DNA from: Rhinopomastus cyanomelas
Taxonomy: Eukaryota > Chordata > Aves > Bucerotiformes > Rhinopomastidae
Assembly (NCBI GenBank): GCA_013400115.1
Contig: VXBP01004611.1
Span: 1 to 64,000 of the forward strand
DNA length: 64,000 nucleotides
Direction: 5' to 3'
Shown here: piece after piece, positions 49,365 through 63,100 of the stretch
How positions within the stretch are numbered: the first letter of the stretch is position 1
Layout of the letters: the number at the start of each line of letters is the position of its first letter
The notes under the pieces: model-generated
Seen by the model: only the letters and a program-made list of their open reading frames with translations
What the model was told of the DNA's origin: nothing
Databases searched by the model: none
Translations under genes and position numbers: made by a program

Positions 49365-49829
49365 CTGCAGAGCAAAGGATATGTGTGTTTTACAGAACAC
49401 AAATATCATGCCATCGGGCACCATGCTGCTTAAGCATTAGTAAAAAACTTCAGAGATACAGAAGACCACCTACTCTTGAAGCCTTGACCTTTTGTGGCTA
49501 TTAACAGTTCTCTTGTTCACAGCCAAGGACACCCTTCCCTCTCTGATAACCCCTTCCACCTGTATTTTAAATACACACCCTCAGAATACAGCCACAGCTT
49601 CCATCTTCAGGGGTGGACCTCATTCAGAACTGAAGTCAATGCCTCCATTTTTTCTTCCACATCCAGTTGGCAGCTCAGTGTCTTCTCAAGACGCGGCTCC
49701 CGTAGGTTCCTGCAGGTTGCCCAGCCTGTCCCTCAGTAGAGGAGCAGATGCCACAGTCGTACTGCAGTTTGAGGGCAAACACTTCACTGTTTATTTTCAG
49801 GTGCAGGTGGAAAACTCTGTGTTTCCAGG

Positions 49830-50140
49830 TTATCCCTGCTGAAAAGAATAATTCCCGTTACGTGAGCGGCAGGCTGCCCCGCACTGCACCCAGCTCCCCG
49901 GTTCTGCAGGGTTACAAGACTCCCTTGGCTGCTCGCTTTCCCTGAGCCAACAAGTGAACCGCGAGCAACTGCTTGCAAAGTGGCTGAAGTTTCTCCCTCC
50001 TTAGGGGCAGCAGCTCCTCGTGTGCCTGGTGCCTGCCGGGTTAGCGGATTAGGCTCGGACCAGCCCGCCTCAAAGCGGGCATTCAGTCCATTTGCATTCT
50101 TCCCATTTTCCCTGACTGTTAAAATAAAAGGAAGGTGAAA
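49830..50140 (-). promoter_or_regulatory. Candidate promoter/5' region for exon 1A
   Basis: Moderately GC- and CpG-rich stretch about 0.5-0.8 kb upstream of exon 1A. On the minus strand it has a TATA-like ccttttatttt near 50130 followed by a perfect octamer ATGCAAAT (50097-50090) and a GC hairpin (50063-50080). Exon 1A has a strong 3' splice acceptor, so a non-coding exon must lie upstream; this is the best-looking place. No transcript evidence. Confidence 0.35.
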
Positions 50141-50496
50141 AAGAAATAAACCCTACGTTGCCTCGCAGTAGTTAACCCTCAGTTCTCCTCTCAAGGTCAA
50201 ACATTAAACCAGAAGGGAGAGGAAGAATGTCTCAAAGGGTGCCAGGGAGGTGCATCTTTGTGGATAAAAGGTGGTTTACTGCTTTTATGTGTTCCAAGTG
50301 CAGAAGCAAGTGAAACTGATAGGGAAGGGCATCATCAGAGCTAATGGAGAGGAGCAGGTGCAGCTATCACCTGGGCACCTTCTGCTGAACATCGGCGTTG
50401 TTGGCAGCTAACTGTAAGGAGAGAGATAGACCTGTTCTTAACTTGCAGAAACCTTAGAAAAGGTACAGTGTGTAATCTGCATCGATTTGAGGGTCG

Positions 50497-50615
50497 CAGA
50501 ATCACAGAACGTGAGGGATTGGAAGGGAGCTCGAAAGATCATCTAGTCCAACAGCCCTGCCACAGCAGGATCACCTAGACCAAGTGGCACAGGAACACAT
50601 CCAGGTGGGTTTCAG
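50497..50615 (-). mobile_element. Young CR1 3' end
   Basis: agaatcacagaacgtgaggg to cacatccaggtgggtttcag. Confidence 0.85.
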
Positions 50616-50816
50616 AGACGCAATTTAGAGTCAAACTGTAGGAGGACACTATTGGGACAAGAGAGAAAAACAACTATTGTTTCAGTGGCTCTGAAATAAA
50701 GCAAAATACAATTGATTAAGGGGCAAGAACAGTAAGAACACATTTGTATATTTAAGATTGTCAGCATTGTTTCTTACTATCATACAATGCCTATTATCAA
50801 CATAATTTAACGTACT

Positions 50817-50985
50817 CGGAACAGGCTGCCCAGGGAGGTTGTGGAATCTGCTTCACTGAAGACATTTAAGACCCGCCTGGATGTGATCCTGTGTGACTTG
50901 ATCTAGGTGATCCTGCTGTGGCAGGGGGACTGGACTAGATGATCTTTCGAGGTCCCTTCCAATCCCTAATGACTCTATGATTCAC
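50817..50985 (+). mobile_element. Young CR1 3' end, about 170 bases
   Basis: cggaacaggctgcccaggga to gactctatgattcac. Confidence 0.9.
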
Positions 50986-51642
50986 AATTTACTGAAGCTT
51001 AGGATATTCAAAATTCTCAGCCCCCTCGATTTCAAATCCTTTTTTGTCCATCCTTTAAAAGGGTTGAGCCTGAACTTTAAATCTGTCTTCTAGGATTAAC
51101 AAGAAAGGTTATTTTTTACTGCCACTGATTCGTTCTGCTTGTAAAATGGTGACTAATTGTATGCCACCTACAAAAGCCTCGCCGTTGCTAATATATTTGT
51201 TCATTTAATTTCATTTTCTGTTTAACAGGGGATTTATTGAGAAGGCATTAGCATCAAATCAGATTATGGTCTCAGCTTCATTGTCCAGCTTTTCTATATC
51301 AAGGCAAATTATTACATAATACAGAACCCCTAAGAGAGGAACTGCAGCTAAATGAAAATGTAGTGTACACTAAAAAATAAAGATCACACTGGTTGACGCT
51401 TACTTCCCTGACTGTAAAATAAGGCTTCCAGAGGGTCACCTGCAGGAACAGAATATGAACCCTCTACGTATTTTAGCAGTTTAATAGCCTGAGCAATGAT
51501 GAGGCAGCAATGTGGCACACTGACATTGTCCTCTCGCTTCACCTGTGGCACTCCTATGGTTTGTGGAGATATCAGTACTAAGGAGACCCAGGACCATCAG
51601 CATACCTCTTCCCTTACCACCTTCATAACCATGTCTTTGTCA
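50986..51642. other. Unique, upstream of exon 1A
   Basis: 51060-51330 is AT-rich and repeat-free (tttgttcatttaatttcatt), candidate conserved element. Confidence 0.4.
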
Positions 51643-52145
51643 CAGAACACAGAACATTAGGGATTAGAAGGGACCTCAACAAATCATCTAGTCCAATCCC
51701 CCTGCCACTGCAGGATCACCTAGACCAAGTCGCGCAGGAACATATCCAGGTGGGTCTTAAATGCCTCCAGAGAAGGAGACTCCACAACCCCCCTGGACAG
51801 CCTGTTCCAGTGCTCTGTCACCCTCACTGTGATTAAGTTCCTTCTCATATTTATATAGAACCTCCTATGTTCCAGCTTACACCCACTGACCCTTGTCCTA
51901 TCACTAGATGACATTGAGCAGAGCCTGGCTCCATCCTCCTGACACCCACCCTTCACATATTTATAGACATTAATGAGGTCACCCCTCAGTCTCCTTTGCT
52001 CCAAGCTAAAGAGACCCAACTCCCTCAGCCTTTCCTCATAAGGGAGGTGCTCTACTCCATCATCCTTGTTGCTCTATGCTGGACTCCCTCCAGCAGCTCC
52101 ATGTCCTCCTTGAGCTGAGGGGCCCAGAACTGGACACAATACTGT
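51643..52145 (-). mobile_element. CR1 LINE fragment, about 500 bases, young
   Basis: acagaacattagggattaga to gcccagaactggacacaatac; an uninterrupted 99-codon ORF2-tail frame (52019-51720) shows how little it has decayed. Confidence 0.9.
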
Positions 52146-53022
52146 TTCCCTAGCTGTTCCCTGCACCAGCTTCCCCTCTTCTACAGCTTTGCTCTCAGTT
52201 TCCACAAGGCACCAGAGCAGCTACTTTTCCAACATCCAGTTCAAAGAAGACTTTTACATTCTGATTCTCCTTTTAAATACTTGATCTCTGGGAAGCCCTC
52301 GTTTCTGTCTGCCAATGTCCATTGACTTTCAAGTCCACGCTTGCTTTTTCCCCTCAATACCATGTCCCTCCCACCAGAAGTAAAGCTACAGACCTGTGAT
52401 GTTCCTCACCCAATATCAGCAATAATTATCCGTCATTTGTTTTCCTCCAGTTGCTCTGCACATGGAATTTCATGGAGTTGCCTTTGTACAGCCATGGTCC
52501 AATTCACTCAAATTCACTTCCGGGCTCTCTCATTTTACCCCCGTTTCTTTTCTGTGAAGTTACACATCTGGACTTCCCATGTCTCCACTCACCATCCCCT
52601 ATAGGCTTCCTGCTTTGTTCCTGTTACTGTTTTAGTGCTAGGTACTTGTTGGTCACATCTGGATCTTCTTTCACAACTACTCTTCCCTCCTCTTTAGGAA
52701 ACTGGCCGAGGCTGTTGTCAACAACTTCAAAGTATGACAAGCCTCTTGCAGAATCAGGGCCCTTAGTCTCCATCCAGGTGCCACTAGCATCTTCTTAATT
52801 TATGGAATTTATTTTGTCTTTTGGAATCAACACATACAATCTCAGGCCACTATTCTGTAAGCCAAGCAACTGGGGACTACTCTTGGACCACACTATTATT
52901 TTCTATGTTTGTTTTACTTGGCAAAGGGTGTTTTGTTGTTAAATGAGAGTAACGTGACAAACCTCAACCAGGTGATCCAAGGACTCCCTGGCGCCAAGTT
53001 TCCCTCAACCCAAGCAAGCCAC

Positions 53023-53050
53023 CACACACCAGACATCACACACCAGACAT
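53023..53050. repeat. 14-base tandem duplication
   Basis: cacacaccagacat occurs twice head to tail, perfect. Confidence 0.9.
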
Positions 53051-54279
53051 TCAAAGCACTAACCGCCATTCGGTGGGACTGCTGTCTCTTCGTAGGTAGC
53101 TGATACCATGTGGACTCCCCTCCCAGTGGCTGCTGGCTTCCCTGGCAGTGACCTGCTCAGCTTTTAAAGCCATTTGCTGAACTCGTGCCCCTTGCCAGAT
53201 GCAGCTGAGTTCAAAGGTTGAGATCAGAGGCTGTACCCTCAGATGCAAGACCTTCCTGCAACTTGTGAATCTCTCTGCCACCCAACCCTTCAAGTTACAT
53301 CCAAAGGCAACTGCATCCCACACTAATCAACCTTTCATAGAGAGGGATGGTCCTCAGGGACAAACTGAGGGCTAACTCCCCATGCACAGTGCTTGGAGTG
53401 ATGGCCTCTCTCAGATCTCCGTGAATGTTAATGAATTATTTGTCAGACATCCATTCTCCTTCTTCCCTCTCTTCCCTGTACATATTAACTCACTGTTTTT
53501 CACAACATGTTTCTGCAGGCTCTGCTCCCACTCTCCTACAGGGGAATTTGCAGTCATTGAGCCCCTATCTTTGCCCATCCCGCTACAACCGTTTTAACCT
53601 TCTGGCTGAATTTCCCTTGCATGACCTCCAGGTCACCTAAAAACCTGCGTCAGGCATATTTGGATCACTGAAGAACAAAAGAAGGGACTCACAGGTCATG
53701 ACAACACTTACCAAGGGGTACATTTCACCCTGGAGTGAAGGAAGAGGGTACAGACACTTCCCAGATTTCTTACCAGCAGGAGCAGCTGATGCGCAGTGGT
53801 GAGTGAGCAACGTCCACAGCACCAGCCCATGTTTCGTGGAGGCTTCTGTAACCCAGTTTCAGCAGGAATGTTTCCACAAGACTTATGCGGCAAATCCCCA
53901 CTTGGGGGAATTTAAAACATTTCCCTGCTGTGTTTATAATCCAGATGCTGCAATGCACAGGAGAAACAGCAATAAAGCTGACTGTAGGTGGGCCAGGGTA
54001 ATGTCCCCATCCAATCTGAGTAGGAAACTCAGCTGAAAGGTAAACAGGGGCAAAAAGAAAAAGGAGTCACCCAAGCCAAGTCAGCATATACTGTAGCCCA
54101 TATAGCCTGCCTTGTAGCCACACACAGACATCAAAGCTACTTCATATTGCCCCAGCAAATATATTTTCCTTGCAAGGACACAAGAAATGCTTGAAACTAA
54201 GCACCAGCTCCCAGTTTACATTTGTAAGAAAGGTGGTTACCGGTGCTGTCACGGCCAGCTCAGACATTCTTCTCACAAA

Positions 54280-54321
54280 CACAGAATCACAGAACATTAG
54301 GGACTGGAAAGGACCTCGACA
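54280..54321 (-). mobile_element. CR1 3' tip, about 40 bases
   Basis: acagaatcacagaacattag followed by ggactggaaaggacctcgac; breaks off at once. Confidence 0.65.
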
Positions 54322-57300
54322 CACAATGCACATATCTCCTGCTTAACAGGATTTTCTACTAGCCAACAGTAACAGGTCATAAACAGTCTCCAATGGCCAG
54401 AAGACAAGCTAAAATCTTGGGAGAAATCCATCAAGGGCTGTTCAACACAAAGATGCCACCTCTGGGGCTGCAGATTGCACGTTGCTGGAGACCAGGAAAC
54501 ACTTTGGAGACAGCTAACTCTGCTCTTGTCTCCCCAGGTATCCACCACCAGTTCGCTGTCAGGGAGAGAATACCAATCAGACATACCTTGGTCTGATCGA
54601 TCTTGGGGTCCAGCTCTTTCTACCTCACTAGTTATGGCTTCCACCAGTCATTCTTTCTAACAATGTTTTACAACCAGAGATATAACAAGTGTGTCTAGTG
54701 GTTTTCTATCTTCTAAAAGGAATAAATCCTTAAATGCAGTTATGGGTGCTATGAGAATTCATCAGATTGCTTGGGAAGCATGTGATCCTCTGTGCTCAGT
54801 CCCATGGGAGGCCATCAGAAGCCACCTATGGAAGAGGCTGCAATCACAACCGACCTAGAGTTCATGGTAGTAATTCCTTTCCACACTACACCTTTAGGAA
54901 TAATGTTATTGTAAAACCTTAACGGCACTGCAAAAGGTGAAATTCCTTCAGACTTTTTAGAACTAGCTTCTACCCTGCTTGTCTTTTTCTCATAAAAACA
55001 TGCTTTCTCTTTTGCTTGCCTGCTTGATAGTTCCCTTGGCCCTGAGCCACTCTAGACTGGTGCTTTACCAAATCAAAACACAAATTTGCCATTGTAAATT
55101 ATATTCTCCCTCCTTCCAATTCTGTGTTAATAACAATTGTCTAAATTAGAAGTTTTTCTGATTATAGCTGTTGGGCTGTGACCATTTGCATGTGCTCCAG
55201 CAGCATCAGCAAAACAAACTACTGAGACTACTTTCCGAATCACTTTGGAAAACCTTCCTCATCTCCAGTAGTGGTTAAGATGGACAAAAGTAGAAGAAAC
55301 TCTCCATCTATTCCATTTGCCTATATGAAGATTTGAATGACTAATTGATGGCTCCTCCTTCTTAATACTTGACCTCCATATACTGGCTTTAAGGTAAAAC
55401 GTCTTCTTTCATTTAAGAAAAACAAAAGTCAACTTTGCAGAATACACACCACCATCTAAACACTTCATTTATTGTCTGTGGGAGAAGGTTAGTTGGATGT
55501 TCACTGAATATTCAAGCCTCTGAACTCTTTAGAATGTTGGAAGAAATCTGGTACTGAAGGAAAAGGATCAAATTGGAAGGAACAAAGTCATTCAAAGTTT
55601 ATCTGCAAACATTTTTCTGCAGCTGATGCATCACATGCCATCCTAACTTGAAATTAATGAATGAAATTTATAATTGAGTTTACAGATAATAAAAACTATA
55701 TACTTATCATTAAAAAGAAGAGCATCAGAAGTTGGCACAGAGTTCACACATCTTACTTTTGGACTGGATGTTACCAGCCTTCTGCGACAGTAAGAGCTTC
55801 AGAGCAGAGGTCACACGCAGAGCTGAGGAGACGTGGGAGCACAGAGCATTCCTTTAATGGAGTTATTTGGTACCATTTTGGTTGATGTTTTACAGGACTG
55901 TTATCATTGCTGAGCACTCAGTGACATTTAAAGATCTAAATAAGCACATTTTAACAGGTCAGATTCCACACTTGAAAAGCCTCCTGTCCCCTTAATCTGG
56001 TGTGGCTGCAGGGCCTGGCTCTGTCCTGGTCCACAGCTGCAGAAAGTAGAACAGAAAGTCTAGGACCCACCTCTACAGATGTGAATGCAACAAAGGTCCT
56101 TCTACACTGGAAAGGTCTCACCATCACTCAAGGATTGAGGAGCAGGACATCATGCTTTATCTATTTCCTTTGTTCCTCTTCAGACAGATCTACACCTCCT
56201 TTAGTCAAAGCTTCTGACATGCAGAAAGCTGCCTAGCCCTTCAAATCAGTCAAACCCACCCAAGTGTTCTCTAAGTGGGAATTCTAAGCATTATTTTCCA
56301 TGAGGAAATAGTGTTGAGAGTTTTGGGCACGTGCTCAATCACTCCCACTATCCACTACCACACACACCTCAACTTCTGGTTTCAATTACTCTTTGTGGAG
56401 GGCCAAAGATGTAGAGGCTGTGCAGGACTTGCGTGCAGTTAGGTAAAAAGGAGAGAGATCCCACTGCCACCTCCTGTAAGGGAAAGCTGACAAACACAAC
56501 CTTTGATACCCTTCTGAAAATCCAGGGGAGAGGTACCTTGGAAGCCAGTTTTGCTGCTCCTGTGAAATAACTTGTTAAAACGTAGCTTGATCACATAAGC
56601 TTAGCTGAAGTTAATAAACACCTGCCTCTTGCAGTGGATTCGTGTGTTATTATTTGTGTAAGGTACAGGAACACATACACCAGCAGTGAGGCACATGGGA
56701 CCTTAACTAGATATTAAGAAAGAGGTGGAGGAGGTTGATGCTTTGTCAGTCTAACTCTTCCTCCCCCTTCAAAAGGCAGAGGAGGGAGAACATGTTGCAA
56801 AGAGATAAGGGGAAGGCAGCAGCTGGGTGATTATTTCTCCACCTGCTGACTGCACGTGAACACCCAACTGTGAGATACGCCTCTGCACGCAGCACACACA
56901 AGTGTACTTCTCTGTGGCTTTGGGGCTAAGAACCACCAGAGCATGGATTCACACAAGTGGATTGCCATGGAACAAACCCAGTGGATTATTTCATTTCAGT
57001 AATGCTACTTTGCTTTGGAGGGAGTGTGTGTTCCAGTCCTCCAGCAAACACTTCCAAAATAACACGCCTTGCCTCCTGAAGGATGACTGGAAGGAAAAAC
57101 AAGGCCAGAAAAGAATTCCAGACGCTGCCCAGCCTCTCAATTGGCCATCTGTTTCTCTGTAGAGCAGAATTTAGTGTGCAAAGAAGGAAAATCCACTCTA
57201 ACATTTAAAGGGCATAATATAATCATTTGCAAAACTGTGGCATAACCCTCAGTTAGCTCTTCGACCACCTCATACTGGAATTAGGTTAACGTGACCATGA

Positions 57301-57735
57301 GACGTTCTGATCCGTTGCTGTGCGTTACTCCACATTGTAAGGCATGGCAAGTGTCAACAGGATTTCACAAGAGCTACTAGGAATTTGGGGTGATGGGGGC
57401 TAATTCATTTACTTATTTTTTTTTGCCATGAATGCAAAAGAAATTACAGAATTGAAGAACCTAGTCCAATATCTCCTGCCCCAGTTTTGGCTCTGGGCCC
57501 TTTCCCCAGCTATCACAAGCCCAGACTGCCTTCCAGACACAACTGTGATGACTTAGCTGAAAGTTTGCCAACATCTCCATAAATGTTCTTTACAAACCAG
57601 GTAACAGTTTACTTAACTCCTAGATGTGCTGACATCTTTCTGAAGGAGTCACAGGCACTGCAGTAAAGCACAAGGACCATTCAGATGCACCTGAAGAATG
57701 AGACACAGGCTTCTGCTACAGCTGCTCAGTTCTTC

Positions 57736-57763
57736 TCCCCATATAAAAAAACCCATATGGGGA
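57736..57763. repeat. Short inverted repeat
   Basis: Arms tccccatat and atatgggga (9 bases each, perfect) around a 10-base A/C loop. No sign that it is a terminator or RNA gene. Confidence 0.7.
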
Positions 57764-57992
57764 AATATTTCCAGTTAGCCTCCGAAGCTTTAGCTTTGTC
57801 CAGACTTTGGGCCCTGAGTTAATTGGATTTGTCCTCAGGAAGCTGATGCAATTTGGCTATCTTTGTCTTGCAGTCTCTTATTATTTTGCTTTGATATAAC
57901 TTTTTTCCTTGGGGATCACAGAGGGAGCTCTCTTTCGTTCTTGCCAGCTTCAGCTCTTTTGTGATTTAAGTCCCAACAGTTCATTACACAGT

Positions 57993-58270
57993 AGAATCAC
58001 AGAATTGCTTTCATTGGAAGAGACCTTTAAGAACACTGAGTCCAGACATTAACCCAGTTAAACCATGTAGCTCAGTGCTACATCTGTCTTCTAAAATCCC
58101 TTCAGGGATGGGGTCTCCACCACTTTCCTGTGCACCTTGTTCCAAGGCTTGATAAACTTTTGGGTGGAGAATTGTTTCCTAATGTCCAATCTAAACCTGC
58201 CCTGGCACAATGAGGCATTTTCCTCATCCTATCACTTGTTAGTTGTGAGTAGAGACCAACCCCACCTCAC
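57993..58270 (-). mobile_element. Old CR1 fragment
   Basis: agaatcacagaattgctttc, attggaagagacctttaaga to gagtagagaccaaccccac; diverged. Confidence 0.8.
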
Positions 58271-58877
58271 TACAAAGTTCTTTCAGGTAGAACTAGCATG
58301 TTACAAAAACATCACATGGGACTAGATCTTCCCTTGTAAATTCTTAGCGTTTGGGACACAGCAGATGTACTCCAAAAGGCAACAGCAGACAAGGTTAGGA
58401 TGCTTTTACCATTCCAGTGTTTGGTAACTGCTTTGGCAACTGCAAACTCTTAGGACTTCCAGCAAACTCCAGAGGCAGAATGAAAACTACAGCCAAACCT
58501 GGGTGGACCCAACTGCCCAGCAGCAGCCATTACAGTTTCATGGCCCCAGCCGAGCCTGCAGATGTAGAAGCAAGCAGAGTACAGTTTAGTGTGTATTGTT
58601 GATTTATTCAGCCCACTACATTAATTTAAACAGCAAGCCTACCTCCTCTGTGCTGGCTTCATCACTGTTCCTGCCAGGCCTTCAAAAGGACATGCTTTTA
58701 GCAGGGTAAAGGCAGGTCTGGACTGAAGTACATGAAGACAAACAGTGCCTTTGCTCTGCTGGCTGATTTCTCTGGAGAATTCTTTGCAGAAAAAGAAAGC
58801 TGCAAACAGAAAAGATATCAAAACTGTCCAGCACACATTGTCAGAGGTGAGAAAAGATGCTCAGCTACCTGAGGAAC
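58271..58877. other. Intergenic, unique
   Basis: Nothing recognised. Confidence 0.4.
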
Positions 58878-59053
58878 ACACTGGAACAGGCTGCCCAGAG
58901 AGGATGTGGAGTCTCTTTCTCTGGAGATGCTTAGAACTCACCTGGATATGTTCCTGTGTGACTTGATCTAGGTGATCCTGCTCTGGCAGGGGGATTGGAC
59001 TAGCTGATCTTTCAAAGTGCTTTCCAATCCCTAACGTTCTGCGATTCTGTGAA
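58878..59053 (+). mobile_element. Young CR1 3' end, about 175 bases
   Basis: cactggaacaggctgcccag to cgttctgcgattctgtgaac. Confidence 0.88.
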
Positions 59054-60104
59054 CAAAGCTGTGATCACACAAATCAATGACTATAGGCTGAGACCCTTGG
59101 GTGCTGTAACTGGAGAGCTGCAGGCTGCTATTCAGTCTGACCAGATGGATTGTATGGTTCTGAATGAGTGACCAGGAGCACGTGTGGATCTGTGAGCATA
59201 AACAATCCAAGGCTGGGATCAAGCAGCAGCCTCCATAAAGTTGGGCACTGCTCACGAGCACTCTGCCACAACAGCCTGCTGCACAGATGGCCAAAACAGC
59301 CAACCCAGTCTCACTTAGTGACCCCAAGTTCAGCTGAAGATTACCACCACTAGCCTGGATTCCTGAATTGCTTCTGCGATGACAAAACTGCCAGGTAAAC
59401 TTTAGCCAGATCACACACACAAAAGTTTACAGGGGGATGAGGTGCTGGGTGGGTGAAATACCTGAAGGAGTGCCTTCTCAAACAAGAGAACTTGGTGTTG
59501 TCTTCCTACACTGCAATGACTTAGTGTGCACTGCTAAAGTCACTAGGAAGTCTCTGAAAGGGAACAAATGTTCTTAAATTAAAAGCTTTACTTACAAGCA
59601 CCAGGCACTATCACTACATCAGAAGCCACAATGCTGGAACGTTGCTTCATTCTCAGCTCAGCAGCATCACTGGGCTCTCTCCATGTTTATTACCACCTGG
59701 TAAGTAACTTCCCTCTTCAGGAAGGATGCTGGGAAATGCAGTAAAACATTTCAGTACATACACAGTCTTATCAGACTGGAAAGCCCCACTTGATGCTCCT
59801 GCTGTGGTATCTGCTGCAGCCACAGGCAGGGAGCAAGGGAAGTGGAACGACAGTGTCACCTGTGACTAAGCAAATGGGAAGTTAATAGACACAAGGAACA
59901 AGACACAAAGCAGAAAGAAAAAGCACCTTTCACCTCAAGCAACAGTGTCGTTCTGCTTTCAAACAAAACGATGTGTGACATCACACAGCTGAGACACACA
60001 AGTGCAGAAGTGGAACTGAACGAGCATCCAAAGATAGGGCTTAATATTCAGAAACATCCTGAAACGTGTGCAAGAGAGCTATCACAAAACCAGCTCAACT
60101 CCAC
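59054..60104. other. Intergenic, downstream of KBTBD8
   Basis: Nothing recognised. Confidence 0.4.
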
Positions 60105-63100
60105 TGTATTTCAACAATAGGTTTATTTTAAGAAACATAACATGACATTAAGTAAAAATGCAAAATTGTGCAATTATGGCAAAATGTTTAAAAATCCACA
60201 CATTTGCCCTCAGAGGACTACAGTACTTCTTACTAACATACCTGAGCACTGAATGTTGGATGCCTTTTCTAACCAGCCTTATGAACAGGGAGCTCTTGAT
60301 TTCTTGTAGAACATACACACGCCGCATGTTTGGTGCACCAGAACAGCCTTTAGTTATTCTAAGTTTTACTGATGGAATCAAGTGGAAATTACAAAATGTT
60401 TCCTCCTAAAGTTAACTAATAATTTTGGGAAAAAAAAAAAAAGAGATTTACACTCACATTAAATCCTTACAATGCTAGAAATTCATTTCATAAAGGGAAA
60501 TAAATGAATGAAGAAAAAATACCATGGGGAGGGGAAAATGTACAGGTCACTGTTTAAATATCATCAGTACCTTTGGTGCTTTTGTATTTGTTTCTTCTGT
60601 TGTGCTGTGCAAGTTTACTTAAGCCTGACTCTAAAGGAAAACTTGACCAGAAATCTGAGTTTCAGCAAAATGTAGAAGCGTTTAAGAATTGGCAAAAATG
60701 TCACAGCTACGTTACTGTCTCAACAAACTCCTCATGCACAAGATTTAGTATATTCTACTCCCACAGCAAGTTCCAGGATTTAGCTTTTTAAACACATTAC
60801 AGACTTGGATCACACCCTCAGTTGAATGGTTAAACAGAATGGAGATCTTCGTACTTTAGTGCAGATAAAACAAAATGAACAAACCTACTGCAGAATTAAC
60901 CACAGCATATTGTACTTCTATACATCACATGACCAGTCAAATTGCTAACTCAATTCTATTTCATAGTTTCAAGTAATATATTGAAATTTGTTCTACTAAA
61001 TAAATATAGAAGATTGTCAAAAAGCAGCAAGAAGTCTTGTAAATATTCAACCAAGCTTAAAAAAAAACCAAAACAAAACAAACAAAAGAACAAGAAAAAA
61101 GTTACATAACACTTTGCAAACAAAAAGAAAAGGTTTCACACACAAATGCAACACTGTTAGGGAGGGTGCTTCAGAAAGTTTGCAGCTAGAGGCCTACAAC
61201 AGCGCAAGGAGAGCTAGCCAAGGACTAAGGAGAATTTCAAAATGAAAGTAATTGTACTTTAAGAAAAAAAGAATGAAAAACCTCTTATTCTTGGCTATGG
61301 AGATATACAAAAGTATCTAGAAAAAACCCCCTACACAAAGAAACAACACACCTCAATGCTGCTGGAAAACGCAGTCTTAGCAAGACTTGTCAACTTCAGC
61401 TTCAGAACAAAACATAACTCAGACGGTTGCGTTTGAAAGAAGCGGTTTGGTGAGACTCTGGAAGATGAGGTATGTAATATGCAAAGAGGCATTTAGTTAC
61501 TTTATTTTTCCTTTTAATTTCACAGTCGTTTGCTTTTTGTTTGCTTTTGCCTTTTTGAACATTTTGTGCAAGAATTAAGAAACAGAACCAGGCGAGGGGT
61601 TTTTTTTTTTTGTTTTGTATTGGAAGGACTCCATTTGGGAACAGTAAGACCACATAGTAAACAAACATCATCCAAATCCTCAGCCATGCCAGGGGGATAA
61701 ACAATGAGCTAAATATTTGGCTTACTGAAATATCAGCTGTTAAACCAGATAATGGTAAGCACTTACAGCCAGTGATGGCCACAGCCATTTCAAGTTAACT
61801 GGTTTACTTAGGTCAGTTTGAAAAAATAGACGAGAGGAAGATAAATTCACAGCTCCGAAAAAAAATAGAGCCACAACAGATTAAACCTGGCAAATTGCAG
61901 CTGACGTGAGCTTCAGAATTCATCTTTTCCCTTTCAAATCCAGTTTTCACTACTGAAGTGGAGGCTGAACTTGGAACTTACTTCCTTCTAAAAATAAACT
62001 AAATGTTAAATACATAGAGGAAAGTGTTGCAGCACACTGGATCCCTATTGTATATGTGCATCTAAGCCATGGACACTGTCAATTCTGCTTTAACACACTG
62101 GATAATGGAGACAGCTCAGTAGTGCAAATTTTCACATTATAAATCAGAATGAAAGAGAAGGTGTTTGAGGGCTTGATTGCTAGGAGAAAAGAACAACTGG
62201 CAAAGTTAAGCCACACTTTTCCAAATCACTGGAGCACATGCCAACTCTGCACACAGCACTGTATGTTAGTGGAGACAGAATGAACACTCCACACACAAGA
62301 AAAGAAAAATTGATATTATTAAGGCCATATCCTGTCACCATTCTGTGCAAGAACACCACCGCAGTAAAAATGTTACGTTAAAAAAGACAACGTGATGACA
62401 GGACAGGGCCTGAAAACAGACACACACTCCATGAAAAATAACAGGCTGTCTTAAACAGACAAACGAGTATTAAAAACGTACTAGCACCATCAAGTTTGGG
62501 GTTAAAGCCCTTTATGGGATGGAAAAAAAAAAAGAGGTTTTTTTAAGCAGTGTTTTACAAAAAAAGATTTTACAGCACTACATCACTACATCTACGTGGC
62601 AGAAAACAGGTGTTGGGATTTTTTCCCCCCCATCATTAAATTTAACTTTAATGCAAATCCGCAGACAGGAATCGATGCAGTAATGTGAACAGACATCTGT
62701 CCAGGGCAGTCACTCTACCTTTCAGTTCTGACTCGAGTATTTCCTCCCGAACTGTAGTGCACAAACATCACAAACACCTTAGCAGACTTGAAAAAACAGT
62801 GAAGAAAAGATCATTATGAGTCAGGATCTACCATTACTCTATGTATTTTCAATCTAAAGAAAGAAAAAAAAACCCACAAACAAAAACTTAGTGATATTGC
62901 CTCAAATCTTACCCGTATTTAAAAAAAAAGAAAAACAAAAAGAAAAAACATCACTTCAAAACATCTTGGACATCCTCAGCTATTAATGCTAGATTCTTTC
63001 ACTGTAGTGCATAGTTATCCTGGCTCTTCCACTTAATTTGCTCTTATGACAAAAACACCCCTCTAGAATGACATGATTAAGTGTTTACCAGAAAAAAAAT

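Larger units (their letters stand above)
52146..57992. other. Intergenic DNA between the transporter and KBTBD8
   Basis: 5.8 kb almost free of repeats apart from the CR1 tip at 54280. Holds a 14-base tandem duplication (53023-53050) and a short hairpin (57736-57763). No exon recognised; a far-upstream non-coding exon of the 1A transcript could lie here unseen. Confidence 0.45.

Noticed and set aside
61060..61110. Microsatellite
   Set aside because: Only an impure A/C-rich run within the KBTBD8 3'UTR, with no regular unit.
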